A stretch of 64,000 bases of DNA from Verrucosispora sp. WMMD573 (GTDB taxonomy: Bacteria; Actinomycetota; Actinomycetes; Mycobacteriales; Micromonosporaceae): NCBI RefSeq assembly GCF_027497175.1, contig NZ_CP114901.1, forward strand, positions 2,914,001 to 2,978,000, in the 5' to 3' direction. Each line of letters begins with the position of its first letter. Within the stretch, counting starts at the first letter, position 1. The position numbers and the translations under genes are program-made. The notes beneath the pieces were generated by a model that saw nothing but the letters and a program-made list of their open reading frames with translations, was not told the DNA's origin and made no database searches. Below are positions 44,809-53,420 of this stretch, piece after piece.

Positions 44809-46113
44809 GTGGCGCAGGGTGCCAGGCGGACGGTCGGACAGGTCGCCGCGGTGATCGTGCTCGCCGTCGTGGTGGCCGGGTTCCTGTCCGTGGCGGCCGT
44901 CCGGCACGGCTTCTTCGACCTTCAGGTCTACCGGGGCGCCCTGGTCTGGTGGGTGCACGACGGCGGCGAAATTTACGACTACCTCAAGCCCGGCACCCAG
45001 TACGGCTTCACGTACCCACCGTTCGCCGCCCTGGTGATGTTGCCGATGGCGTACCTGTCCTGGCATTCGGCGATCGTGGTGAGCGTGGCGGCCGGCGTGG
45101 TGACCAGCGCGGTGCTGATCTGGTGGCTGCTGGATCCGGTGTCCCGGCGGGCCGGCTGGACCCGCTGGTTCGCCTTCGCGGTGGTGCTCTGCCTGGTCGC
45201 GGCCTTCGAACCGATGCGCGAGACGATCAACTTCGGTCAGGTCAACACGCTGCTGCTCTTCCTGGTGGCGGTGGATCTGCTCCGGCTGCTGCCGCGCGGC
45301 AGCAGCTGGGCCGGGATCGGCATCGGCCTGGCCACCGCGATCAAGCTCACGCCGGGCATCTTCATCGTCTACCTGCTGGTGACCGGGCGCTGGCGCGCGG
45401 CGGTGACCGCCTCTGGCGCCGCGACCGCCGCGACCCTGCTGGCCGCCGCGCTGTTCCCGGACGCCTCCCGGGAGTTCTGGACCAGCGCGCTGTGGAACAC
45501 CGGGCGCGTCGGTGAGCTGGCCTTCGTCTCCAACCAGTCGCTGCGGGGCGTGGTGGCCCGGCTCGACCCGCAGAGCCCGAGCACGCTGGCCTGGCTGCTG
45601 CTGGTCGCCGCGACGCTGGTGCTCTGGGCCTGGCGGTCCCGGGTCGCGGCGTCCGTGGGCGACGAGGCCACCGGGCTGGCCCTGACCGGCACGGTGATGT
45701 GCCTGGTCAGCCCGGTCACCTGGGTGCATCACCTGGTCTGGCTGCTGCCGGGCCTGCTGCTGCTGGTGGACCGGGGCATGGCCGCGCCACCGGGCGGTCG
45801 TCGCCGCCGGGTGCTGCTGGCCTGCGCGACCATCGGGTACGCGTTCCTGATCAGCCGGATCGTCTGGGCGTGGGAGAAGGACTTCACCGGGCTCGACGGT
45901 TTCCTGTTCGGCAACACCTACGTCTGGATCAGCCTGGCGTTGCTGGCCTTCCTGCCGGTGCGTGCGGTCGCACCGCGCTCGCCGTCGGATTCAGCGTCGA
46001 CGTCGGATTCAGCCGCCGTCGAGTCGGCCGGTGTACCGCAACTCGACCAGTCCGATCGCCGGTCGGCCGCCGGACAGCGGCACCGGGTAGGTCGACCGCT
46101 CACCGTCCGGTGA
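44809..46113 (+). CDS. GT87-family polyprenyl-phosphate-dependent mannosyltransferase
   Basis: 434 residues, about 10-11 membrane segments. The early extracytoplasmic loop contains the acidic DLQVYRGALVWW motif of GT-C glycosyltransferases, and NFGQVNTLLLFLVAVDL plus WVHHLVWLLPGLLLLVDRG are typical of the DUF2029/GT87 family (PimE and Rv2181-like), which add alpha-1,2 mannose to glycolipids outside the membrane. GGGAGG precedes the GTG. The polar 40-residue C-terminal tail overlaps the convergent acetyltransferase gene by 105 bp. Confidence 0.85.
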   Translation: MAQGARRTVGQVAAVIVLAVVVAGFLSVAAVRHGFFDLQVYRGALVWWVHDGGEIYDYLKPGTQYGFTYPPFAALVMLPMAYLSWHSAIVVSVAAGVVTSAVLIWWLLDPVSRRAGWTRWFAFAVVLCLVAAFEPMRETINFGQVNTLLLFLVAVDLLRLLPRGSSWAGIGIGLATAIKLTPGIFIVYLLVTGRWRAAVTASGAATAATLLAAALFPDASREFWTSALWNTGRVGELAFVSNQSLRGVVARLDPQSPSTLAWLLLVAATLVLWAWRSRVAASVGDEATGLALTGTVMCLVSPVTWVHHLVWLLPGLLLLVDRGMAAPPGGRRRRVLLACATIGYAFLISRIVWAWEKDFTGLDGFLFGNTYVWISLALLAFLPVRAVAPRSPSDSASTSDSAAVESAGVPQLDQSDRRSAAGQRHRVGRPLTVR

Positions 46114-46563
46114 CAACCCGGCCCGCTCGTAGAACCGACGGGCCCGGTCGTTGTCCGCCAGCACCCAGAGCCGGTACTCCGTCCAGCCGGACTCGCGCAG
46201 GCCCGCCCGCGCCGCCGCGAGCAGGGCGCGAGCGGTGCCGTCACCCCAGTTCTCGGGCGTGACGTACAGGCTCACCACCTCGCCGTAGGCCGGGTCGAGG
46301 TCGCCGCGATCCTGGTTGTTGCGGTACGGCCCGAAGGTGGCGAACCCGACGAGCGTGCCGTGCTCCTCGGCGAGCAGGGTGGTGAAGGGGTGATCCGGGT
46401 CGGCGGTGCCGAGGGCCCGGCGGCGCTGCGCCCAGGCGGCCGGGTTGAGCCGGTTCAGCACCTCGTCCGGCATGATCCCGGCGTAGCCGGCCTGCCAGCC
46501 GCGCACGTGCACCCGGGCCACCGCCTCGGCGTCGTCGGGCTGCTCACGGCGGATGCTGGGCAT
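46009..46563 (-). CDS. GNAT-family N-acetyltransferase
   Basis: 184 residues. N-terminal IRREQPDDAEAVARVHVRGWQAGYAGIMP and acetyl-CoA motif TPENWGDGTARALL, then LWVLADNDRARRFYERAGL, a standard GNAT C-terminus. Starts at ATG 46563; longer readings run into the divergent glycosylase gene. Its last 105 bp overlap the 3' end of the mannosyltransferase gene on the other strand, an unusually long convergent overlap. Acceptor unknown. Confidence 0.88.
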   Translation of the reverse strand: MPSIRREQPDDAEAVARVHVRGWQAGYAGIMPDEVLNRLNPAAWAQRRRALGTADPDHPFTTLLAEEHGTLVGFATFGPYRNNQDRGDLDPAYGEVVSLYVTPENWGDGTARALLAAARAGLRESGWTEYRLWVLADNDRARRFYERAGLSPDGERSTYPVPLSGGRPAIGLVELRYTGRLDGG

Positions 46564-46628
46564 GCAACCAGTTCTAGGCTGCCGGGGCGGGCAGGTCCAG
46601 TGTCCGCACCGATGTCGTACGCCTGTCG

Positions 46629-46641
46629 TAGCCTGCCTGCG
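46629..46641 (+). promoter_or_regulatory. leaderless -10 element of the YcaQ-like gene
   Basis: TAGCCT (46629-46634) ends 7 nt before ATG 46642. Confidence 0.55.
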
Positions 46642-47871
46642 ATGGTCGCACCGGAATCGCTCTCGCTCGCCCAGGCCCGCCGCGTCGCGTTGGCCGCACA
46701 GGGCTTCGCTGATCCGGCGCCCACCGGGGCGCCCACCCGCCGGCACCTGCGTCGGGTGCTCGACCGGGTCGGGTTGATCCAGATGGATTCGGTGAACGTG
46801 CTGCAACGGGCGCACTACCTGCCGCTCTACAGCCGGCTCGGGCGCTACCCCACCGACCTGCTCGACTCCGCCGCCTACCGCCGCCCCCGCGAGTTGTTCG
46901 AGTACTGGGGCCACGAGGCGTCGTTGGTGCCGGTTGCCCTGCATCCCGCGCTGCGCTGGCGGATGGCGCGGGCGCACACCGACGCCTGGGGCGGAATGCG
47001 CCGTATCGCCGCCGAGCAGCCCGCCCTGGTCGCCTGGGTACGCGACGAGGTGGCGGCCCGGGGCCCGCTGACCGTCGCCGAGATCGAGCACGACGCACCC
47101 CGCCAGACCGGCAACTGGGGGTGGAACTGGTCGGCGGTGAAACAGGCCCTGGAATATCTCTTCTGGGCCGGCGAGGTGTGCGCAGCGCAGCGCACCGGCT
47201 CCTTCGCCCGCCGCTACGACCTGCCGGAACGGGTGCTGCCGGCGGAGGTCCTGGCCGCCCCGACGCCGACCGACGCACAGGCGTACCGCACCCTGGTGGG
47301 CGTCGCGGCCCGGTCACTCGGGGTGGCCGCGGAGCCGGAGCTGCGCGACTACTTCCGGCTGCCGGTGGCCGGTGCGCGGCAGGCCATCGCCGAGTTGGTC
47401 GAGGCGGGCGAGCTGCGGCCGGTCACGGTGCAGGGGTGGCGGCAGCCCGCGTGGTTGCACGCCGGGGCCCGGCTGCCCCGCTGGGTACGCGGCAACGGCC
47501 TGGTGAGCCCCTTCGACCCGCTCGTCTGGGAACGCGCCCGCACCGAGCGGCTGTTCGGCTTCAGCTACCGCATCGAGATCTACGTGCCCGCACCACAACG
47601 CGTGTACGGCTACTACGTGCTGCCGTTCCGCCAGGGCGAGCGCTTCACCGCCCGGGTCGACCTGAAGGCGGACCGCAAGTCCGGGGTGCTGCTGGTGCCG
47701 GCCGCCTGGGTGGAGCCGGGCGTCGACCCGGGGGAGACGGCGATCGCCCTGGCGGCCGAGCTGTACCGGCTGGCCGGCTGGCTCGGACTGGACACGGTCG
47801 CGTCGCCGGTCGCCGGTGACCTCGCGGCGCCGCTGGCCGCCGCGCTGGTGGGCGTGGCCGGTGTACGGTGA
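46642..47871 (+). CDS. YcaQ/AlkX-like DNA glycosylase (winged-helix HTH_42)
   Basis: 409 residues, matching E. coli YcaQ in length. Three winged-helix-type units followed by a beta barrel. The catalytic segment LIQMDSVNVLQRAHYLPLYSR carries Q47-M48-D49, the Q-x-D motif of the YcaQ branch (AlkZ has Q-x-Q), and ELFEYWGHEASLVP follows. YcaQ excises bulky N7-alkylguanines and unhooks interstrand crosslinks; AlkZ homologues protect producers of crosslinking antibiotics. Here it stands with no biosynthetic cluster in view, so a housekeeping repair role is likelier. Confidence 0.85.
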   Translation: MVAPESLSLAQARRVALAAQGFADPAPTGAPTRRHLRRVLDRVGLIQMDSVNVLQRAHYLPLYSRLGRYPTDLLDSAAYRRPRELFEYWGHEASLVPVALHPALRWRMARAHTDAWGGMRRIAAEQPALVAWVRDEVAARGPLTVAEIEHDAPRQTGNWGWNWSAVKQALEYLFWAGEVCAAQRTGSFARRYDLPERVLPAEVLAAPTPTDAQAYRTLVGVAARSLGVAAEPELRDYFRLPVAGARQAIAELVEAGELRPVTVQGWRQPAWLHAGARLPRWVRGNGLVSPFDPLVWERARTERLFGFSYRIEIYVPAPQRVYGYYVLPFRQGERFTARVDLKADRKSGVLLVPAAWVEPGVDPGETAIALAAELYRLAGWLGLDTVASPVAGDLAAPLAAALVGVAGVR

Positions 47872-47876
47872 GGCTC
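47864..47876 (+). promoter_or_regulatory. leaderless -10 element of the DUF2752 gene
   Basis: TACGGT (47864-47869) ends 7 nt before GTG 47877; it overlaps the last codons and stop of the preceding gene. Confidence 0.45.
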
Positions 47877-48470
47877 GTGACGAGCGTTGACCGACCGGGC
47901 GCCCAGCCGCAGCCCGACCTGCACGGCGATCAGCCACATGGTCACCCGTCCGGTGGGCCGGCGGGTCCGGCGCAGCAAGGTGACTGGCCGGCGGGATATC
48001 CGGCCGGCTATCCGGTGGTCGAGTCCGACCGGCTCACCCGGTTCGTGACCCGGATGCACGCTCGCACGCCACGCTGGGTGGCGCCGTTGGCCGCGGTCGG
48101 CTGTGTCGCCGCCGGCATCGGGTACACGCTGCTCAGCGAGCCCACCCGGTCCGCGCCCGACGCCCTGCCGACCTGTTTCCTGAAGTTCCTCACCGGGCTG
48201 GACTGCCCGGGGTGCGGCGGCACCCGCGCCCTCTGGTACGTGCTGCACGCCGATCTGCCGGCCGCCGCCCGCCACCATTTCCTCTTCGTCTTCGCGCTGC
48301 CCTTCCTGGCGTACCTCTTCGTCGCCTGGGCCGGTCGGCAGGCGTTCGGTTGGCGGCTGCCCGAGCTACGCATCGGCCCGAAGCTGATCGGCGGCTTCCT
48401 CGCCGCCTGGCTGGCCTTCTCGGTGGTCCGCAACCTGCCCTGGGTCCCCTTCACCGCCCTCTACGTGTAG
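47877..48470 (+). CDS. DUF2752 membrane protein
   Basis: 197 residues. A 60-residue Pro/Gly-rich N-terminal tail containing paired AGYP repeats, then three membrane segments. The family signature CPGCGGTRALWYVLHADL follows the first segment. DUF2752 proteins are widespread and uncharacterised; the Cys pair may bind metal. GTG 47877 is chosen for its promoter spacing; a GTG at 47868 overlapping the previous stop is possible. Confidence 0.82.
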   Translation: MTSVDRPGAQPQPDLHGDQPHGHPSGGPAGPAQQGDWPAGYPAGYPVVESDRLTRFVTRMHARTPRWVAPLAAVGCVAAGIGYTLLSEPTRSAPDALPTCFLKFLTGLDCPGCGGTRALWYVLHADLPAAARHHFLFVFALPFLAYLFVAWAGRQAFGWRLPELRIGPKLIGGFLAAWLAFSVVRNLPWVPFTALYV

Positions 48471-48511
48471 CGGCCCGGGCCGGCGTTTTCTGGTCGTCGG
48501 TCGGTCTCGGC

Positions 48512-48524
48512 TACAGTCCCAGGA
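48512..48524 (+). promoter_or_regulatory. leaderless -10 element of thyX
   Basis: TACAGT (48512-48517) ends 7 nt before ATG 48525. Confidence 0.55.
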
Positions 48525-49277
48525 ATGCCGGAGATGGTGCAGCCCCAGGTCAGGTTGATCGCGTGGACCCAGTTCGACCCGCCGGAGGACGTGCCGTGGT
48601 CGACCGATGCCGACGGGGGGCAGGCGCTGGCGGAGTTCGCCGGACGGGCCTGCTACCAGAGCTGGAAGAAGCCGAACCCGGCGACGGCCACGAACGCCGG
48701 CTACCTGGCGCACATCCTGGAGGTCGGTCACCTCTCGGTGCTGGAGCACGGCTCGGTGAGCTTCTACTTCACCGGCGTGTCCCGCTCGTTCACCCATGAG
48801 CTGATCCGGCACCGGCACCTCTCGTACTCCCAGCTGTCGCAGCGGTACGTGCCGGAGCGGGACGCCGCGATGGTGGAGCCGACCGTCATCGCCGAGGACC
48901 CGGAGCTGCACAAGCGGTTCGTCGAGGCCGCCGAGGCGAGCGTGCGGGCCTACAATGACCTGCTGGAGGGGCTGGAGCGGCGCTTCGCCGACGTGACGAA
49001 CCCGACCCTGCGGCGCAAGCAGGCCCGCCAGGCGGCCCGCGCGGTGCTGCCGAACGCCACCGAGACCCGCATCGTGGTGACCGGCAACTACCGGGCCTGG
49101 CGGCACTTCGTCGGTATGCGCGCCACCGAGCACGCCGACGTGGAGATCCGTGAGCTGGCGGTGGAATGCCTCCGACAGTTGCAGCGGGTGGCGCCGAACG
49201 TCTTCGCCGACTTCACCATCTCGACGCTGCCCGACGGCACGGAGGTGGCGCGGAGCCCGTACGCCCAGGTGTCCTGA
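48525..49277 (+). CDS. thyX: flavin-dependent thymidylate synthase
   Basis: 250 residues. Makes dTMP from dUMP using FAD, NADPH and methylene-tetrahydrofolate. The ThyX motif [13 protein letters not shown] is intact at 95-107, and [21 protein letters not shown] contains the dUMP-binding and active-site serine-equivalent region. thyX next to dapA and followed by rnj is a conserved order in actinobacteria (compare the M. tuberculosis dapB-thyX-dapA-rnj neighbourhood). Confidence 0.97.
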   Translation: MPEMVQPQVRLIAWTQFDPPEDVPWSTDADGGQALAEFAGRACYQSWKKPNPATATNAGYLAHILEVGHLSVLEHGSVSFYFTGVSRSFTHELIRHRHLSYSQLSQRYVPERDAAMVEPTVIAEDPELHKRFVEAAEASVRAYNDLLEGLERRFADVTNPTLRRKQARQAARAVLPNATETRIVVTGNYRAWRHFVGMRATEHADVEIRELAVECLRQLQRVAPNVFADFTISTLPDGTEVARSPYAQVS

Positions 49278-49344
49278 ACGGGTCGTGAGGCCGCCCGCCC
49301 GGGGGTGGTGAGCCCCTTCCCCGGTGGCCGGCCCTCGGCCGTCC

Positions 49345-49358
49345 GATAGGTTGTCACC
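49345..49358 (+). promoter_or_regulatory. leaderless -10 element of dapA
   Basis: GATAGGTTGT (49345-49354) is identical to the decamer before dapB; TAGGTT ends 6 nt before ATG 49359. Confidence 0.6.
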
Positions 49359-50285
49359 ATGACGCACGACCACCTCGACGCTCCGGTTCGAACGGCCTCG
49401 CGCCCGTTCGGCCGGGTGCTCACGGCCATGGTGACCCCGTTCACCGCCGACGGGGCGCTCGACCTCGACGGCGCGGCACGGCTGGCGGATCATCTGGTCG
49501 CGGAGCAGGGCAACGACGCGTTGGTGGTCAACGGCACCACCGGCGAATCACCGACCACCACCGACGCCGAGAAGGAACGCCTGATCCGGGTAGTGGTGGA
49601 GGCGGTCGGCGACCGGGCCCGGGTGGTGGCGGGGGTCGGCACCAACGACACCCGACACACCATCGAGCTGGCGACCTCGGCGGAGAAGGCCGGTGCGCAC
49701 GGGCTGCTGGTGGTCACTCCGTACTACAACAAGCCGCCGCAGGCCGGTCTGCTACGCCACTTCACCGCGGTGGCCGACGCCACCGGGCTGCCGGTGATGC
49801 TCTACGACATCCCGCACCGCTCCGGTGTGGCGATCGAGACCGAGACCCTGGTCCAGCTCGCCGAGCACGGCCGCATCGTCGCGGTCAAGGACGCCAAGGG
49901 TGACCTGACGGCGACGAGTTGGGTGACCAGCCGGGCCGAGCTGGCGTACTACAGCGGTGAGGACGCGCTCACCCTGCCCGCCCTGGCGGTCGGCTGCGTC
50001 GGCGTGGTGGGCACCTCCACGCACTTCACCGGCGCCGAGACCAAGCTGATGATCGAGGCGTACGACACGGGGGACACGGCCACCGCACTGGCGCTGCATC
50101 GCCGGTTGCTACCGCTGTACACGGGGATCTTCCGTACTCAGGGTGTGATCCTGGTCAAGGCTGGCCTGGCAGCGCAGGGCCTGCCGGCCGGTCCGGTACG
50201 TCCACCGCTGGTGGACGCCACCGCTGGCGAGATCGCCCAGCTACGAGCCGACTGCGCGGCGGCGGGCCTACCGCTCCCTGAATGA
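49359..50285 (+). CDS. dapA: 4-hydroxy-tetrahydrodipicolinate synthase
   Basis: 308 residues, class I aldolase TIM barrel. Condenses pyruvate with aspartate semialdehyde. Schiff-base lysine K177 in VAVKDAKGD, active-site tyrosine in PYYNKP (121-126) and GTTGE (59-63) are present. Feeds DapB, encoded upstream. The ATG at 49359 suits the promoter box. rnj follows after 52 nt with its own ribosome-binding site. Confidence 0.96.
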   Translation: MTHDHLDAPVRTASRPFGRVLTAMVTPFTADGALDLDGAARLADHLVAEQGNDALVVNGTTGESPTTTDAEKERLIRVVVEAVGDRARVVAGVGTNDTRHTIELATSAEKAGAHGLLVVTPYYNKPPQAGLLRHFTAVADATGLPVMLYDIPHRSGVAIETETLVQLAEHGRIVAVKDAKGDLTATSWVTSRAELAYYSGEDALTLPALAVGCVGVVGTSTHFTGAETKLMIEAYDTGDTATALALHRRLLPLYTGIFRTQGVILVKAGLAAQGLPAGPVRPPLVDATAGEIAQLRADCAAAGLPLPE

Positions 50286-50337
50286 TCAAACGACACGACG
50301 GACGCCGGGTGACGGCGTCACAGAATGAGGTGAACGC

Positions 50338-52029
50338 GTGACCGAGGCGCACAACGAGGAGGCCCAACTTCCACCGCCGCTGCCGGAGGGCGGACTGCGG
50401 ATCATACCGCTCGGCGGGCTCGGCGCCATCGGCCGGAACATGACCGTCTTCGAGTACGACGGCAAGCTGCTGGTCGTCGACTGCGGCGTGCTCTTCCCGG
50501 ACGTGGAACAGCCCGGTGTCGACCTGATCCTGCCGGACTTCGGTCCGATCCTCGACCGGCTCGACGACATCCAGGCGATCGTGCTGACGCATGGCCACGA
50601 GGACCACATCGGCGCGGTGCCCTACCTGCTCGCGCACAAGCCCGACATCCCGCTGGTCGGCTCACAGTTCACCCTCGCGCTGGTGGAGGCGAAGCTGGCC
50701 GAGCGGCGCATCCAGCCGTACACGCTGACCGTGCGGGAGGGGGGCCGGGAGCGGCTCGGCCCGTTCGAGTGCGAGTTCTTCGCCGTGAACCACTCGATTC
50801 CCGACGCGCTCGCGGTGGCCATCCGGACCCCGGCCGGGCTGGTGCTGCACACCGGCGACTTCAAGATGGACCAGTTGCCGCTGGACGGCCGGATCACCGA
50901 CCTGGCCGGCTTCGCCCGGCTCGGTGCCGAGGGCGTGGACCTGCTGCTGTCCGACTCCACGAACGCGGAGATCCCGGGCTTCGTCACGCCCGAACGGGAG
51001 ATCGGTCCGGTCCTCGACGCGATCTTCGCCAAGGCCCGGGGCCGGATCATCGTCGCCTCGTTCGCCTCGCACGTGCACCGGGTGCAGCAGGTCTTCGACT
51101 CGGCCGTCGAGCACGGCCGCAAGGTCGCCCTTATCGGCCGGTCGATGGTCCGCAACATGGGCATCGCACGGGATCTGGGCCTGTTGAACATCCCACCCGG
51201 TCTGGTCGTCGGTCTCGACGAGGCGACCTCGATGCCACCCGAGCAGATCGTGCTGATGTCCACCGGTTCGCAGGGCGAGCCGATGAGTGCCCTGGGCCGG
51301 ATGGCCAGCGGTGATCACCGGCACATCACCATCGCACCCGGTGACACGGTGGTGCTCGCCTCGTCGCTGGTGCCGGGCAACGAGACCTCCGTCTACCGGG
51401 TGATCAACCGGCTGGCTCGGGCCGGTGCGGTGGTCGTGCACAAGGACGTGGCGAAGGTGCACGTCTCCGGGCACGCCCCGGCCGGGGAACTGCTCTACCT
51501 GCTCAACGTGGTCCGGCCCAGCAATCTGATGCCGGTGCACGGAGAATGGCGGCACCTGCGCGCGCACGCCCGGTTGGGCATCGAGTCCGGCGTGGCGGCG
51601 GACCGGGTGGTGCTCTGCGAGGACGGCGACGTGGTCGACCTGGTGGAGGGGCGGGCCAGCCTGGTCGGGCACGTGAAGAGCCGCTACGTCTACGTCGACG
51701 GCCTGGCCGTCGGCGACGTCAGCGAGTCACTGCTCACCGAGCGGCGCATCCTCGGCGACGGTGGCTTCATCGCCGCGACCGTCGTGGTGGATTCGGTCAC
51801 CGGCAAGGTGGTCGCCGGCCCGACCGTCTCGGCCAAGGGCTTCTCCGAGGACCCTGGGGCGTTCAACGCGGTGATCCCGCTGGTGACCGAGGCGCTCAAC
51901 CGGGCCGCCGCGGACGGGATCACCGACCCGCACCAGCTTCAGCAGATCGTCCGGCGCACCGTGGGCCGCTGGGTCAATGACGCCTACCGTCGTCGCCCGA
52001 TGATCGTGCCGACCGTCGTCGAGGTCTGA
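50338..52029 (+). CDS. rnj: ribonuclease J
   Basis: 563 residues. Metallo-beta-lactamase/beta-CASP nuclease with 5'-3' exo- and endonuclease activity in RNA maturation and decay. Metal motif LTHGHEDHIGA at about 82-92, LHTGDFKMD, the beta-CASP STGSQGEPMSALGRMASGDH and HVSGHA are all present, plus the C-terminal RNase J domain ending in VGRWVNDAYRRRPMIVPTVVEV. GAGG lies 7 nt before the GTG. Confidence 0.96.
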   Translation: MTEAHNEEAQLPPPLPEGGLRIIPLGGLGAIGRNMTVFEYDGKLLVVDCGVLFPDVEQPGVDLILPDFGPILDRLDDIQAIVLTHGHEDHIGAVPYLLAHKPDIPLVGSQFTLALVEAKLAERRIQPYTLTVREGGRERLGPFECEFFAVNHSIPDALAVAIRTPAGLVLHTGDFKMDQLPLDGRITDLAGFARLGAEGVDLLLSDSTNAEIPGFVTPEREIGPVLDAIFAKARGRIIVASFASHVHRVQQVFDSAVEHGRKVALIGRSMVRNMGIARDLGLLNIPPGLVVGLDEATSMPPEQIVLMSTGSQGEPMSALGRMASGDHRHITIAPGDTVVLASSLVPGNETSVYRVINRLARAGAVVVHKDVAKVHVSGHAPAGELLYLLNVVRPSNLMPVHGEWRHLRAHARLGIESGVAADRVVLCEDGDVVDLVEGRASLVGHVKSRYVYVDGLAVGDVSESLLTERRILGDGGFIAATVVVDSVTGKVVAGPTVSAKGFSEDPGAFNAVIPLVTEALNRAAADGITDPHQLQQIVRRTVGRWVNDAYRRRPMIVPTVVEV

Positions 52030-52056
52030 ACACCGGGCGTACCGGACCGATTTCGG

Positions 52057-52087
52057 TGGGCCACCACACCCGGCGGGTGGTGGCCCA
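52057..52087 (+). terminator. rnj terminator hairpin
   Basis: TGGGCCACCAC (52057-52067) pairs perfectly with 52077-52087 (11 bp, 9-nt loop), 27 nt after the rnj stop. Confidence 0.7.
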
Positions 52088-52194
52088 TCGGCGTAGGCAG
52101 ATCGATTGGTCGCGTGCGAGTTCAACCGATCGCGCGTTTTGCCCGTACTCCGAGCCGGCAGGCGTGACCGCGCCAGCCGGGAGGAGCATGGCGG

Positions 52195-53379
52195 ATGGAC
52201 CGCAGACGATTGACAGCCATCGGTGTCGTGGTGGCGGCCGTGGGCGCGGCGGCGGCCGTCGCCCTGCCGTCGTTCGCCGGTGACGGTGGCGCGCCGGTCG
52301 GCGCACCGACCAGCGGGGCGGTCGAGGGCGCCGACCCGGACGTGGTCGAGGCGATGCGCCGGGACCTGCGGCTGAACGAGTCGCAGGTGGCCGCCCGACT
52401 GAAGACCGAACGCTGGGCCTCCGGGGTGGTCAACCAACTCCGGGCGGATCTGGGCGCGGCCTACGGCGGCAGCTGGCTCAGCGCCGACGGCAGCGAACTC
52501 AACGTGGCGGTCGCCGACGAGGCACAGGCGCAGCGGGTCCGGGCCGCCGGGGCGGTTCCGAAGGTGGTCGAGCGTGGGGTACGTCAGCTCGACACCCTCA
52601 AGACGCGGATGGACCGTACCGCCGCCCGCGCCGAGCAGGTCTCCGGCTGGTACGTAGACGTCGCCTCGAACAACGTGGTGGTGCTCGCCGAGCCGGGTGC
52701 GGAAGCGGCCGGGTGGCGTTTCGTGGCCCGTGCCGGCGTGCCGCGAACCGCGGTGCGGATGGCCACCGAGGAGCAGCCCCGACTCTTCGCCGACGTACGC
52801 GGCGGCGAGCCCTACTTCATCGGCAGCGGCCGTTGCTCGGTCGGCTTCGCGGTGGTCGGTGGCTTCGTCACGGCAGGCCACTGCGGGCGGGTGGGTGCCC
52901 GCACCACGGGTGCCGACCGGGCGCCGCAGGGCGTCTTCCGGGCCTCGTCCTTCCCGGGCGACGACTGGGCCTTCGTGCAGGTGAACAACAACACCAGGGT
53001 GCTGCCGGAGGTGACCGACTTCCGGGGCGGGGTGGCCCGGGTGGCCGGTTCGCAGGAGGTGCCGGTCGGTTCGTCGATCTGCCGCTCCGGTTCCACCACC
53101 GGAGTCAGCTGCGGCACGGTGCAGGCCCGCAACGCCACCGTCCGCTACCCCGAAGGGCTGGTCAGCGGTTTGGTGCGGACCAACGTCTGCGCCGAGCCCG
53201 GTGACTCCGGTGGCTCATGGATCTCCGGCAACCAGGCGCAGGGCGTGACCTCCGGTGGATCCGGCGACTGCGTGCGCGGTGGCACCACGTTCTACCAGCC
53301 GGTAAACGAGATCCTCCAGCGCAACAACCTGACGCTGCTCACCACGCGGAACTTCCGCGCTCTGAGCGGCCGGCGCTGA
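52195..53379 (+). CDS. secreted S1E-type serine protease (streptogrisin/alpha-lytic-like)
   Basis: 394 residues. A Sec signal (MDRRRLTAIGVVVAAVGAAA, cleavage near PSFAGD), a pro-region (about 45-195) of the alpha-lytic type that folds the enzyme, then the chymotrypsin-like mature domain with triad H in TAGHCG (about 229), D in DDWAFV (about 257) and S in GDSGGSW (about 338), and cysteine pairs flanking them. It is secreted, self-processed and probably digests extracellular protein. GGGAGGAG precedes the ATG. Preceded by the rnj terminator, so it has its own promoter. Confidence 0.93.
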   Translation: MDRRRLTAIGVVVAAVGAAAAVALPSFAGDGGAPVGAPTSGAVEGADPDVVEAMRRDLRLNESQVAARLKTERWASGVVNQLRADLGAAYGGSWLSADGSELNVAVADEAQAQRVRAAGAVPKVVERGVRQLDTLKTRMDRTAARAEQVSGWYVDVASNNVVVLAEPGAEAAGWRFVARAGVPRTAVRMATEEQPRLFADVRGGEPYFIGSGRCSVGFAVVGGFVTAGHCGRVGARTTGADRAPQGVFRASSFPGDDWAFVQVNNNTRVLPEVTDFRGGVARVAGSQEVPVGSSICRSGSTTGVSCGTVQARNATVRYPEGLVSGLVRTNVCAEPGDSGGSWISGNQAQGVTSGGSGDCVRGGTTFYQPVNEILQRNNLTLLTTRNFRALSGRR

Positions 53380-53386
53380 TCAGCCC

Positions 53387-53420
53387 ACCCGGCCGGGTGC
53401 TGTTCCGCGCCCGGCCGGGT
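53387..53420. terminator. bidirectional terminator hairpin
   Basis: ACCCGGCCGGG (53387-53397) pairs perfectly with 53410-53420 (11 bp, 12-nt loop). Between the convergent protease and YbjN-type genes, so it can serve both. Confidence 0.65.
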
